Program-made: the position numbers and the translations under genes
The notes under the pieces: model-generated
Told to the model about the DNA's origin: nothing
What the model saw: only the letters and a program-made list of their open reading frames with translations
Databases searched by the model: none
Shown here: one piece after another, positions 52,468 through 61,129 of the stretch
How positions within the stretch are numbered: the stretch's first letter is position 1
How the letters are laid out: each line of letters starts with the position of its first letter
Assembly (NCBI GenBank): GCA_030427505.1
Contig: JAUICH010000026.1
Coordinates: forward strand, 1 to 64,000
Reading direction: 5' to 3'
Source: Verrucomicrobiia bacterium
GTDB lineage: Bacteria > Verrucomicrobiota > Verrucomicrobiia > Verrucomicrobiales > DEV007
Length of the DNA: 64,000 bases

Positions 52468-54177
52468 ATGCGTTTTTTGCCTTTGGCTCACCCCGTGTCC
52501 CGCCGCGTCTCCGACGCACTTCGTCTGCTAGTATTGACCTTGGCCGTGCTGCTGGTCCTGCCCATGCCGGCCAGCTTTGCGCAGGGTGATAAACCGGCGA
52601 AGAAGCCGAACATCTTCTTCGCCTTTGCGGACGACTGGGGCCGCTACGCCAGCATCTACGCGGAGCATGAGGCCAAGCCCACGGCGAACTCCTTCATCAA
52701 GACACCGAACTTCGACCGCGTGGCGCGGGAAGGGGTGCTGTTTACCAACGCGTTTGTGACCGCGCCGTCTTGCACGCCGTGCCGCAGCTCGCTGCTGTCG
52801 GGGCAGTATTTCTGGCGGACGGGGATGGGGGCCATCCTTTCCGGGGCGCACTGGGATCCGGCGATTCCGTCCTACCCGCTGATCCTGCACAATGAGGCCG
52901 GTTATCATATTGGGCAGACCTATAAAGTTTGGAGCCCGGGCACGCCCAACGACGCGCCGTACGGAGAGCGGGAGTACGAATACGAAAAGGCGGGCCGGGC
53001 ATTTAACAGCTTTTCCCAGAACGTGACGAAGCTGGTGGAACAGGGGAAGAGCCTGGAGGAAGCGAAGCAGAAGATGTATGACGAAGTTCTGGGGAACTTT
53101 CAGGACTTCCTGGACGCTCGGGAGGGAGACAAACCCTTCTGCTACTGGTTCGGCCCGACGAACGTCCACCGGAAGTGGATCAAGGGCTCGGGCAAAGCGT
53201 TGTGGGGCTTGGACCCGGACGATCTGAAAGGGAAGATGCCAGGTTTCCTGCCGGATGTGCCAGCCATTCGCGAAGACTTCGCGGACTATTTGGGAGAGGC
53301 GATGGCCTTCGACACGGCTTGGGGGCTCCTCCTGAAGAAGCTGGAGGAGACCGGTGAACTGGACAACACCATCGTGGTGGTGAGCGGCGACCATGGCGTT
53401 CCAGGTTTCCCGCATGGAAAGACCAATCTCTATGATTTCGGCACCAATGTGGCGCTGGCCATCCGCTGGCCCGACGGGGTGAAGGGCGGACGCGTGGTCA
53501 CGGACTTTGTAAACCTGATGGACCTGGCTCCCACCTTCGTGGAAGCGGGCGGCGCCAAGGTGCCGGATGTGATGACGGGCCGCAGTCTGATGAGCGTGCT
53601 GAAGTCCAGCGAAGAAGGGCGGGTGGACCCGAGTCGCGATCACGTGGTGACGGGCCGGGAACGGCATGTGGACGATGCCCGGGAAGGCTTTTTACCCTAT
53701 CCCCACCGGGCCATCCGGACGGACAAATTTCTGTTCATCCACAACTTCAAGGCGGACCGCTGGCCGGAGGGCGAGCCCAAGGGCATCACGGAAGATTCCG
53801 CGCCTTCGGAAGAGGAGCTGACCGAAAATACCCGCGTGACGCTCTCGGATATGGATGCGGGACCGACGAAGGCCTGGCTGGTGCTGAACCGGAATGCCGA
53901 GGAGGTAAAGCCATTCTATGAAATGGCCTTTGGTAAGCGGCCGGTGGAGGAACTCTACGACCTGAGCAAAGATCCCGACCAGATGCACAATGTGGCGGAC
54001 GACCCGGCCTACAAGGAGGCGAAGCAGGAACTGGCCGGCCGCCTTTCGGACGTACTGGTCACCACGGGCGATCCACGGGTGATGGGGGACGGTTCCACCT
54101 TTGATAAGCCGCCCTTCGCGGGCCCGATTCCGGAAAAGGAAAATGCCGGAAAAGGGAAAAAGAAGAAAAAGGAGTAG
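52468..54177 (+). CDS. Exported sulfatase with CTPCR active site
   Basis: A 569-residue type I sulfatase. A signal peptide runs to about residue 39 (ASFAQG). Metal-binding Asp55-Asp56 lie in [10 protein letters not shown]. The formylglycine signature is [13 protein letters not shown], Cys102 being the modified residue and Arg106 conserved; Cys occupies the usual Ser/Ala position of the core. [17 protein letters not shown] gives the C-terminal metal and His residues, and [16 protein letters not shown] closes the domain. The C-terminus ends in a Lys-rich tail. ATG 52468 is chosen by the signal peptide. It borders the sulfotransferase-bearing exopolysaccharide locus. Confidence 0.88.
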   Translation: MRFLPLAHPVSRRVSDALRLLVLTLAVLLVLPMPASFAQGDKPAKKPNIFFAFADDWGRYASIYAEHEAKPTANSFIKTPNFDRVAREGVLFTNAFVTAPSCTPCRSSLLSGQYFWRTGMGAILSGAHWDPAIPSYPLILHNEAGYHIGQTYKVWSPGTPNDAPYGEREYEYEKAGRAFNSFSQNVTKLVEQGKSLEEAKQKMYDEVLGNFQDFLDAREGDKPFCYWFGPTNVHRKWIKGSGKALWGLDPDDLKGKMPGFLPDVPAIREDFADYLGEAMAFDTAWGLLLKKLEETGELDNTIVVVSGDHGVPGFPHGKTNLYDFGTNVALAIRWPDGVKGGRVVTDFVNLMDLAPTFVEAGGAKVPDVMTGRSLMSVLKSSEEGRVDPSRDHVVTGRERHVDDAREGFLPYPHRAIRTDKFLFIHNFKADRWPEGEPKGITEDSAPSEEELTENTRVTLSDMDAGPTKAWLVLNRNAEEVKPFYEMAFGKRPVEELYDLSKDPDQMHNVADDPAYKEAKQELAGRLSDVLVTTGDPRVMGDGSTFDKPPFAGPIPEKENAGKGKKKKKE

Positions 54178-54230
54178 CCGAAATTCGACCGGGGGAGCAG
54201 AGGGACAAGATTTGAGCCAGTCTTGCCCGT

Positions 54231-55358
54231 TTACTTGCGCTCTCGTTCCCTGCCTCCGCTCAGCCACTCAACCCATTGCTTCAGGGCAATGGTGCGCCGC
54301 CGCCGCATCTTGGCCAGAATCTGCTTGTGAGTCAGCGGCTTCTTCCGTGGAGCGTTGAATTGTTTCTCCAGGAAGCTGGCGATGGCGGAGACTTCCCGTG
54401 GAGCGAAGGAAAACTTGGTCAGTTTGGTCGGCGGCCCGACCCACAGCACGGGTTTTCCCAGATCGCGGAGCATGGCCATCTTGCTTGGCCAGAGCAGACC
54501 GGAGGTCTCAGGGCGCTGAGTGACGACGAGAACGTCCGCGGCCAGCAGAGTAGTGAGAAACTCATCGTCCGCGGCGGGCTCCAGCCATTCGCATTGTTTC
54601 AGGCCGAACTGACTGGCTGTTTCCCGGGCTTCGTCCATGGCGGGGCCGGTGCCCTGGAAACGCAGCCAGATGGGCAGGCCGCGCACTTCCAGGAGACGCT
54701 GCACTTCGAGCAGTGTTTCCCATTCGTGGGCGCGGCCAAGGTTTCCAGAGTAAAGCCAGATAAAGCGATCCTTTTTCTCCGTGGGCTGGGTTTTGGCTTC
54801 GCGCGCGTTTTCAGTCGTGATGCCGTCGTACAGAGACGGCAGCGGCCAAGGCAGAGAGACATGGATGGGCCGGTCGGTGATGTGACTCAGGCGGTCCGCC
54901 ATGGCCTTGTCCAGAGCCACTATGTAGTCACACTGGCGGTAAGCCCGGCGCATGGCGTCGCTGGAAATTTTGGCCGCGGAACTGTCGGGATTCAGCATCC
55001 CCAGGGCAATGGCGGTTTCTGGGTAAACGTCCATGGCCCAGTGGATGAGACGAGACCCGGGATGCCACTTTGAAAGGAGAGAAGCGGTCACCAAGAGACA
55101 GGCGGGCGAACTGAGGGCAATGATGACATCCACATTCCGGCGGAATCTGCCCGCGACGAAGATGTAAGCGTGCATGCAGATCTCCCGCCAGAGGCGCGCC
55201 CGGAGGGAGCCGTCCCGCCGGTCCCGGTAGCCGCGGGGGCTGCCGAGGTATTGGACCTGGTGTCCAGCCTCGATCAGCGCCGAACCCAGTTCCTCCATAT
55301 AACGGCCCGTGGGCGCGTCGGTAGGCGGTTTGTAGGCGTTGATGAGCAGGAAGCGCAT
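54231..55358 (-). CDS. Glycosyltransferase (GT4/WcaI-like)
   Basis: A 375-residue GT-B glycosyltransferase. The N-terminal domain has NAYKPPTDAPTGRYMEELGS, then HWAMDVYPETAIALGML and the C-terminal domain FIWLYSGNLGRAHEWETLLE. The donor site is the WcaI-like SGLLWPSKMAMLRDLGKPVLW. It transfers a sugar from an NDP-sugar onto the lipid-linked repeat unit. It is the last gene of the minus-strand exopolysaccharide run: its start lies 5 bases after the stop of the sulfotransferase gene, so translation is probably coupled. Confidence 0.85.
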   Translation of the reverse strand: MRFLLINAYKPPTDAPTGRYMEELGSALIEAGHQVQYLGSPRGYRDRRDGSLRARLWREICMHAYIFVAGRFRRNVDVIIALSSPACLLVTASLLSKWHPGSRLIHWAMDVYPETAIALGMLNPDSSAAKISSDAMRRAYRQCDYIVALDKAMADRLSHITDRPIHVSLPWPLPSLYDGITTENAREAKTQPTEKKDRFIWLYSGNLGRAHEWETLLEVQRLLEVRGLPIWLRFQGTGPAMDEARETASQFGLKQCEWLEPAADDEFLTTLLAADVLVVTQRPETSGLLWPSKMAMLRDLGKPVLWVGPPTKLTKFSFAPREVSAIASFLEKQFNAPRKKPLTHKQILAKMRRRRTIALKQWVEWLSGGRERERK

Positions 55359-55363
55359 GACTT

Positions 55364-56263
55364 TTAAGAGCCGGGGAAGGGTTCCTTGTCCAGTGCAGAG
55401 TCGTCTAGTTTTTCTAATAAATGGCCTGCTTCTACAATCATGGCTTCTTGTAACGCGGGGGACAGGGTCCAGGCATCGGTTCCGGCGCGGTCTGGATCGA
55501 TGATCTTTTTCGCCAGGGCCATGACTTCATCAGACGGAGGCAAGCTCGCGAATTCGAGCAGTTTGGGGAGGGTGTGGGAGAAGTCCCGGAGAAGGTCGTC
55601 ATGGTGAATCTCGATCCAGTTCTCCGGAGGCAAAGCGTGCAGGTCCCGGAGGCCGATTTCCATGAGCGAGCGCCATTGCCGGGCCACCATTCTTTCGGGG
55701 GGAAGCGAAAGCCATTCCTTCCAGCCGGGCGGCCGGGGACCCCAATACGCCTTCCGGCCGCCGCGGAGCCGCCGGGCAATGACGTCGCGAAAGAAAAGCG
55801 GGACCAGGGCGGGCCAGGCGGAGAGCGGCGTTTCGCGCAGCCGGGCCCAGACGCGGTGGCGCCGGGGAGGCTTGCTCAGCCGTTCCAGCATGGAAGCCAC
55901 GGCTGGCCGTCCGTCCCGGAGGATGTGGATGATCCGGCAGTCCGGGTAGAGGGCGTGAATGAAGCGCAGCCGCAGCAGGTTACTGGGGGTCTTTTCGGCG
56001 AAGCGGGACTTGCCGGATTTTTTAAGAAACCGGTGGAAAGCCCCGTCAATGCGCCGGGCGATCCGTGGCGTCAGGCGCCGTTCGTCCAGCACGTCGTCCG
56101 GCAGAGATTCATTCCCGAGGCTCCAGATGGGGCGGGGTTCTTCCCAGTAGGCGACGTCCGGATGGGCCGCGAAGAGGCGGCCGAGCAGGGTGGTTCCAGA
56201 GCGAGGGCAGCCCACGAGGATGATGGGCGCGCGAACTTGGGGAATGGTTGCCGAATCAGTCAT
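55364..56263 (-). CDS. Sulfotransferase 1
   Basis: A 299-residue PAPS-dependent sulfotransferase. The 5'-phosphosulfate loop is VGCPRSGTTLLGRLF (about 14-28), and the 3'-phosphate site is IIHILRDGRPAVASML with its Arg and Ser. The middle, FAEKTPSNLLRLRFIHALYPD, fits the Sulfotransfer_3/heparan-type group. The start at 56263 overlaps the stop of the acetyltransferase gene by 8 bases, and the frame extends upstream to 56458 only as shadow. Its place among glycosyltransferases suggests the polymer repeat unit is sulfated. Confidence 0.87.
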   Translation of the reverse strand: MTDSATIPQVRAPIILVGCPRSGTTLLGRLFAAHPDVAYWEEPRPIWSLGNESLPDDVLDERRLTPRIARRIDGAFHRFLKKSGKSRFAEKTPSNLLRLRFIHALYPDCRIIHILRDGRPAVASMLERLSKPPRRHRVWARLRETPLSAWPALVPLFFRDVIARRLRGGRKAYWGPRPPGWKEWLSLPPERMVARQWRSLMEIGLRDLHALPPENWIEIHHDDLLRDFSHTLPKLLEFASLPPSDEVMALAKKIIDPDRAGTDAWTLSPALQEAMIVEAGHLLEKLDDSALDKEPFPGS

Positions 56264-56864
56264 TTCCGGGGGAGCGGCCGTCCCCGTGGCCGGCGGGAGG
56301 GCTTGCGCCACCGGGCGGCTGGTCCCGTAGCGTCCGGGTCCGGACAAAGGTGGCGGGATTGCCCGAATAGACTCCCCAGGCATCCAGGGACTTTGACGCG
56401 ACCGACCCGGCAGTGAGGACCGCGCATTCGCCAAGGACCACCCCGGGGCAAACGACACTACGCGCCGCGGCCCAGGCGCCTTGCTTGAGTTCTATGGGGG
56501 CCAGCATGAGATCGAAACCTGGGGAGTTCATGTCGTGATTTCCCGTAACGAGGTAAACATCCTGGGAAACCACCGCGTGGTCGCCCAAGGTGACGGGCGC
56601 GAGATTGTCGATCCAGGCGTGCTCGCCAATCCAGCAAAAATTGCCCACGCTTAGGTTCCAGGGAAATTTGATCTTCACGCTGGGTTTGATGACGGCGCGC
56701 TCGCCGATGGCGGCTCCAAAGAGCCGGAGCAGCCCGCGCTTCCACCCGCGAGGCCAAGGCCAGGGACTTTCGAAAAATACCACGCTGGCGACATACCAGA
56801 GAACCCGCCGCCAGGAGGGGCCCGGATCGTAGCTGCCGGTATCGTAGTTAGACAGGTCGATCAC
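56256..56864 (-). CDS. WcaF-type sugar acetyltransferase
   Basis: A 202-residue left-handed beta-helix acetyltransferase of the WcaF/NodL/LacA group, which O-acetylates a sugar in a growing exopolysaccharide unit. Hexapeptide turns are seen from about residue 52 (IGERAVIKPSVKI, VGNFCWIGEHAWIDNLAPVTLGDHAVVS), with the active His in TGNHDMNSP and the closing GEYAVL-like VLGECAVLTAGSVASKSL. The N-terminal half holds a hydrophobic segment (RRVLWYVASVVFFESPW). It overlaps the sulfotransferase gene by 8 bases and lies 47 bases downstream of a glycosyltransferase gene. Confidence 0.87.
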   Translation of the reverse strand: MIDLSNYDTGSYDPGPSWRRVLWYVASVVFFESPWPWPRGWKRGLLRLFGAAIGERAVIKPSVKIKFPWNLSVGNFCWIGEHAWIDNLAPVTLGDHAVVSQDVYLVTGNHDMNSPGFDLMLAPIELKQGAWAAARSVVCPGVVLGECAVLTAGSVASKSLDAWGVYSGNPATFVRTRTLRDQPPGGASPPAGHGDGRSPGND

Positions 56865-56911
56865 GTTTCGATAAGTAGAGAACCGGTGACTCTTGTATTC
56901 ATGTGACGTTC

Positions 56912-58075
56912 CTATTCCCGGACATCGGCCGGTTTTTCGCCGCGACCCAGAACATACTCATAGAAACTCAGCAGGCGTTTCGCAATGGCGTTCCCATCAA
57001 ATTCGCGGGCTATCAGCGCCTGGCCCCGCTGGCCCATGGCCTGGAGTTCGTTTGGTTCGAGACAAACGGCGGCATCTAGCGCCTGGCGAATCTCCTCCCC
57101 GGTGGGGGCTACCCACCAGCCGCAATCTTCCTTCTCCAAGCATTGCCACGGAGTACCCGTGGTGGTGATGGCGGGCAGGCCGTATTGCAGCGCCTCCGCA
57201 ATGACGATGCCGAAGTTCTCCGAATACGTGGGGAGAATGAAGAGATCCGCGCGGCGGAGTGCCGTGTCTTTGGCCGCGCCATGCAGGGGGCCGAGGAAAT
57301 GGATGGTTTCTTCAAGGTCCTGATGATTCAGGCCAGCTTTCAATTGGTTGAAGTAGGATGGCGGACCCGGACCGGCCAAGTGAAGTTCCCAGCCCTTGGG
57401 GCGCAGGCGGGACCAGGCGTCCAGAAGCAAGGGTATGCCCTTCTTGGGGTGGACCCGGGAAAGGAAGAGGGCGATCCGTTTTTCCTTCGGGGCGGCTACC
57501 GCCGCAGGGTCCAGCGGCGCTGGAGGAATGGGGGGAAGGATATGGGGCAGGACTCCGGTGGGCTGGGTCAGGCCGAGTTTCCGGAGCTGCGCGGCTTCCA
57601 TTTCCGAAGTGGCCAAGAGAGCGTTTGCCCGGTGCAACTGGCCGCGCTGGTAGAGCCACCAGGCAAGCCGTTTCCGTCCGCGATGATGCCCCAGCGCCCA
57701 GGGCTCCAGCATTCCGTGCGGCGAGACGACGAGAGGAATCCTCTGCTCGCGGGAGAACTTGGCAACGGCTCGTCCTCCGGCGGTCCACAGACCGTGCTGA
57801 TGGACCAGGTCGAAGGGCCGGACCGAGTGAGCGTCCGTGAGGGTTTGAAGGTAGGGCTTGGAATTGAAAGCGCGGTGGAGCAGCGAATCTCCGGCGGAAA
57901 CCGGGAAAATTTCCACCGGTTCCGGAGGCAAGACCCATTCGTTCTGACCGGCGGCCGAGGAAAGAATGGCGGCTTCGTGGCCCAGGGAGGTCAAGCCTTC
58001 CGCCAGAGCCACGGCCGCCACGGGCAGCCCGCCCTGACTGCGGCGGAGGGATTGAACACTGTGGAGAACTCGCAT
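56912..58075 (-). CDS. Glycosyltransferase family 4
   Basis: A 387-residue GT4 glycosyltransferase. The acceptor-side loop is QSLRRSQGGLPVAAVALA, LVHQHGLWTAGGRAVAKF follows, and the donor domain has ALFLSRVHPKKGIPLLLDAW and the EX7E motif in PTYSENFGIVIAEALQYGLP. It adds a sugar to the lipid-linked unit. The start at 58075 lies 5 bases from a family D element at 58081, so its promoter region consists of repeat DNA or lies farther upstream. It belongs to the polymerase-acetyltransferase-sulfotransferase run. Confidence 0.9.
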   Translation of the reverse strand: MRVLHSVQSLRRSQGGLPVAAVALAEGLTSLGHEAAILSSAAGQNEWVLPPEPVEIFPVSAGDSLLHRAFNSKPYLQTLTDAHSVRPFDLVHQHGLWTAGGRAVAKFSREQRIPLVVSPHGMLEPWALGHHRGRKRLAWWLYQRGQLHRANALLATSEMEAAQLRKLGLTQPTGVLPHILPPIPPAPLDPAAVAAPKEKRIALFLSRVHPKKGIPLLLDAWSRLRPKGWELHLAGPGPPSYFNQLKAGLNHQDLEETIHFLGPLHGAAKDTALRRADLFILPTYSENFGIVIAEALQYGLPAITTTGTPWQCLEKEDCGWWVAPTGEEIRQALDAAVCLEPNELQAMGQRGQALIAREFDGNAIAKRLLSFYEYVLGRGEKPADVRE

Positions 58076-58080
58076 GAAAT

Positions 58081-58282
58081 CTAGTAGCCCGTCAATTTTG
58101 AAGTGAGAGATGCTTGGACTGAAACGAAAGCCGTTAGCTGATGGACGCGGACCGGTCTTTTTGGCCGGGGCCTTCGTTGCTCTTCAGTCAGTTATGATTC
58201 ACATAGCCTCCTTCCTCGCTCCTTGCCCCCGGCCAAAAATCCTCGCCAATCACCCCTCACCTCAAAATTGACGGACTACTAG
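58081..58282. mobile_element. MITE-like element, family D
   Basis: A 202-bp element whose left end (CTAGTAGCCCGTCAATTTTG, continuing to 58112) is the inverse of 58251-58282 with about 4 mismatches in 32 bases. Both ends are CTAG, and the right CTAG is shared with the neighbouring family A element. It has the size and end type of families A to C but no sequence relation to them outside CTAG. It lies 5 bases upstream of a glycosyltransferase start. It encodes nothing. Confidence 0.72.
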
Positions 58283-58497
58283 GGTGTGTGGACAAATTGG
58301 CGGACTGCCCGGCGCGAGGCCATTTTTCGGCTGGCAAGGCGCGCCGAACGCCGTTGGGTGACCCCAATAGAGTGAGGCGGAACGCAGCCAGGCGTAAAAT
58401 GGGCCGCGTTTTTGGAAAATTCGCCGCTTGCGGCGCTGATTCTGTCTTCCTTTTTCATCTATTCCGGGCGGTTCGGGAATTTGTCCATACACCCTAG
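58279..58497. mobile_element. MITE-like element, family A, copy 2 (full length)
   Basis: A 219-bp element with ends CTAGGGTGTGTGGACAAATT and its near-inverse. It is nearly identical to 258-456 apart from the roughly 20 extra internal bases. It shares CTAG (58279-58282) with the family D element, and its right-hand CTAG (58494-58497) contains the TAG stop codon of the polymerase gene on the minus strand. With element D it fills the entire gap between two exopolysaccharide genes. Confidence 0.78.
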
Positions 58498-60017
58498 GCT
58501 GAATCCGGCTCCGATCCGGAGAGGTGGCGGCCGGATCTCCAGCCGCTACGCCTTTCCCGGGTCAGCCATACCAAAGCACTCATTACCGCGAGATGCAGCG
58601 TCATTTGGAAAAGGCCGTAGCCGAGGCTGCTTCCCACCGCGTTGAAACCCAGGGTCATGGGTCCCGCCACGTAGAGGGCCGCGCGCCATGTTTCGCCGCC
58701 GTGTACGGGGAGAAAGTTTTTCTCTAGCCACCTGAGTCCGGTCCCGAAAAGGAAGCCGCCCAGGAGTACGCCGGGAAGGCTGAAGTTCCAGAACAGTTCC
58801 GCCACCAGTGCCGGTGGCACGCCCGCCACGGCCTGACCGTAGATCTGATGGCCGATGATGGGGCCGGGGGGAATGATGGGTTTGTCAGGCCACAGCGCGC
58901 GGGGGACGGGCGCCGCCAGCCAGATCCAGATGGTTTGCCCGTAGCGAAAGCCGAGTTCGTCCGGAACCGCGTGCAGAATGTGGGCGGTCTTGGCCAGCTC
59001 GATCTGATTGCGGTTCAGGACCACGGCATTGAGGGCTTCCGGGGCGGACGGTAGGCGAGAGAAGGCGGCCGCGTTGTCCCGTTCTGAGCGCAGGATGGTC
59101 ATCACGGACATCATGAGGATCACGGCTCCGCCCAACGCCGCGAGGCGGGGAAGGGACCGTTTCCGGCCCGAAAAGTGAAACATGGCGGCGGAGAGACACA
59201 GGTTGAGCGCGACCGTGCTCCGCAGGCTGGCGTAAAAAGGAATGACGCAGGCGGTCAGCAGGAGGAGAACCGCCAGGGTTCCTTTCCAGATCCGCCGGTT
59301 CGAGGTGGGGCGTAGAGATTCCCCCAATACCAGCAGGTGAGCATAGATGGCCAGGCCTCCGAGAAACCGGAGCGTGCCGTAAGATTGGTAGCCGGACGAG
59401 CCGAGATCCAGAGAGGGAATGGGGGTGCGTTTTGCCGAGAGCAGTCCGGATTCCAACCCCCCGGTCAGGCGAATGTAGAGCAGGGAGGAAGTTAGCGAGA
59501 CTAACAAGATCACGATCGACAGGCCGTAGAGCCACCGGGAGCTTGTTTCTGATCTTCTTCCGGAAAAAGGAGGGGTGGTGGATTGGGAGTGGCGTTTCCA
59601 AGTGAAGAGGAAGCCGCCGGTGAGGCAGGCCAGGCCCGTCAGCAAGACCACGGCGGGCTTTGCGAAAAAGGAGGGATCTTGGCCCAAGAGAAAAAGCCCC
59701 TGAATCCGGTCTGTATCCGGATAGTCAAAGCTGATGTAGAAGCCCCGCAGTGTCAGGCCGATGGCGACGGTCAGGATGACAAAGGACCAGGTGGAGAAGA
59801 GATCGTACCTCGGCAGCAAAGCGGGGGGCAGCAGGACAATGGACAGCGCCCACATGCCCGTGGCGGCGAAGAGCACGGCCTGGTCTCCCAGGGCTAGGAT
59901 TGAAAGACCGATGGCAACGAACACGCTCAGGACGGTGGCGGCTCCGTAGAGATTGCGGCGCGATCTCTCGGTATGGAGAAACCGCCCGAGAATCTGACTG
60001 GGAACCGGAAAATTCAT
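58494..60017 (-). CDS. Exopolysaccharide/O-antigen polymerase (Wzy-like)
   Basis: A 507-residue membrane protein with about 11-12 helices, and a long loop near residues 320-390 typical of oligosaccharide repeat-unit polymerases; RSERDNAAAFSRLPSAPEAL and PRALWPDKPIIPPGP resemble the PG/WzyE-type pattern. It would polymerise lipid-linked repeat units at the periplasmic face. Its stop codon lies in the terminal CTAG of the adjacent family A element, so the original C-terminus was probably changed. The start at 60017 overlaps the stop of the next gene by ATGA. ATG 60017 (MNFPVPSQILG) is chosen for that coupling. Confidence 0.8.
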   Translation of the reverse strand: MNFPVPSQILGRFLHTERSRRNLYGAATVLSVFVAIGLSILALGDQAVLFAATGMWALSIVLLPPALLPRYDLFSTWSFVILTVAIGLTLRGFYISFDYPDTDRIQGLFLLGQDPSFFAKPAVVLLTGLACLTGGFLFTWKRHSQSTTPPFSGRRSETSSRWLYGLSIVILLVSLTSSLLYIRLTGGLESGLLSAKRTPIPSLDLGSSGYQSYGTLRFLGGLAIYAHLLVLGESLRPTSNRRIWKGTLAVLLLLTACVIPFYASLRSTVALNLCLSAAMFHFSGRKRSLPRLAALGGAVILMMSVMTILRSERDNAAAFSRLPSAPEALNAVVLNRNQIELAKTAHILHAVPDELGFRYGQTIWIWLAAPVPRALWPDKPIIPPGPIIGHQIYGQAVAGVPPALVAELFWNFSLPGVLLGGFLFGTGLRWLEKNFLPVHGGETWRAALYVAGPMTLGFNAVGSSLGYGLFQMTLHLAVMSALVWLTRERRSGWRSGRHLSGSEPDSA

Positions 60018-60925
60018 GAGAGTGGTTTTTCCCGGACAGACTTCGCGGCTTCGTCGAGATCCCAAAGTGGTTCCGGTAATCCTAACAGTATGCTGAACTG
60101 TGCGACGTCTTCTTTCAATCGAGAGACGATGTAGTTCACCGCTTCGGGATCTGGTGGAGATGGCAAGTCGTCCGGCTTTGGCAGGAGAAGGTTACGGAAG
60201 CGTTCGCGAAGAGGTGGCGGTACCAGCCGGCGAAGGCCTTGGCGGTAGAGTCCGGTCTGGATGATTCGCTTCCAGAAAGTGGTCAATACGGGACGGGATT
60301 TTGTGGAATTGTAGATGGCCGCTTCGTCGATGGTGGCCAGACTTTCCTCCACTCCCAGGAAGGAAAAAACCTGTCGCATCGTTTCTTTCCGGCGCCGGAT
60401 GTAGTCCTCAAACCGGATGACCAGGAGATGATCCCTCCCGAAGGCTTCCAGCCAGGGACGCACTTGCATGGCGTAGCGGCTGTAGTCGATGAGGCAGGGA
60501 AAGTCGCGGAGCGATTGATTCAGGTCCGGGCCCATGGGGACACGGTCTTCCGCCCCCTGGGTGCTGACAAAGGCATGGTGACTGAGCGTCCGGCTCAGCG
60601 GATCCCGGACGATGTAGAGAAGCTTGAGATCATCGCCGGAAAAGAGGCAGCGGGCCCGGGGCGCCACGCTGGCGGACTCGGGCAGCTTGGCATAGTCCGG
60701 GGAAACGTCGCCCCGGATCTGTCCCGGCCGGGCGGCGCGCAGAGCGGCCGCGTATCGCTCCGCCGCGTCGTCGCCGCAAAGGAAATTGGCCTCTTTGTCA
60801 GGAAGGAAAATGCCGGGGTGAGCCTTCAGGTCATGATAGAGGGTGGTGGTTCCGCACTTCATCGCGCCGATGACGAGAAAATCCGGCAAGGGGGCACCGG
60901 ACGGCTGCTGGGGCGAACTCATCAT
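60014..60925 (-). CDS. Sulfotransferase 2
   Basis: A 303-residue PAPS-dependent sulfotransferase of the Sulfotransfer_1/heparan-sulfate-like group. The 5'-phosphosulfate loop is FLVIGAMKCGTTTLYHDL (about 15-32), the 3'-phosphate site is LLYIVRDPLSRTLSHHAF, and LLVIRFEDYIRRRKETM follows. Two adjacent ATG codons (60925 and 60922) can start it; the long upstream frame to 61579 runs antisense through the Wzz gene and is rejected. It overlaps the polymerase gene by 4 bases (ATGA). With sulfotransferase 1 it makes a sulfated product likely. Confidence 0.88.
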   Translation of the reverse strand: MMSSPQQPSGAPLPDFLVIGAMKCGTTTLYHDLKAHPGIFLPDKEANFLCGDDAAERYAAALRAARPGQIRGDVSPDYAKLPESASVAPRARCLFSGDDLKLLYIVRDPLSRTLSHHAFVSTQGAEDRVPMGPDLNQSLRDFPCLIDYSRYAMQVRPWLEAFGRDHLLVIRFEDYIRRRKETMRQVFSFLGVEESLATIDEAAIYNSTKSRPVLTTFWKRIIQTGLYRQGLRRLVPPPLRERFRNLLLPKPDDLPSPPDPEAVNYIVSRLKEDVAQFSILLGLPEPLWDLDEAAKSVREKPLS

Positions 60926-61129
60926 TCGGGAGAGAATACCATGGGGAAACCGAAGATTCACCCGCTGCGTGCCCTCGGGATTCGGTTCGGCGCTACCGCG
61001 AGCCCGTGATCCGGGGGTGAAATTGCTTCCCGGGCAGTCCACGGGACCTGGCCCCGGGAGCGCCAAAACGATACCGATGGGTTGACGACTGGGGAGGGGG
61101 GAATCATTCTCCCCTCTGTAATATCCGGT

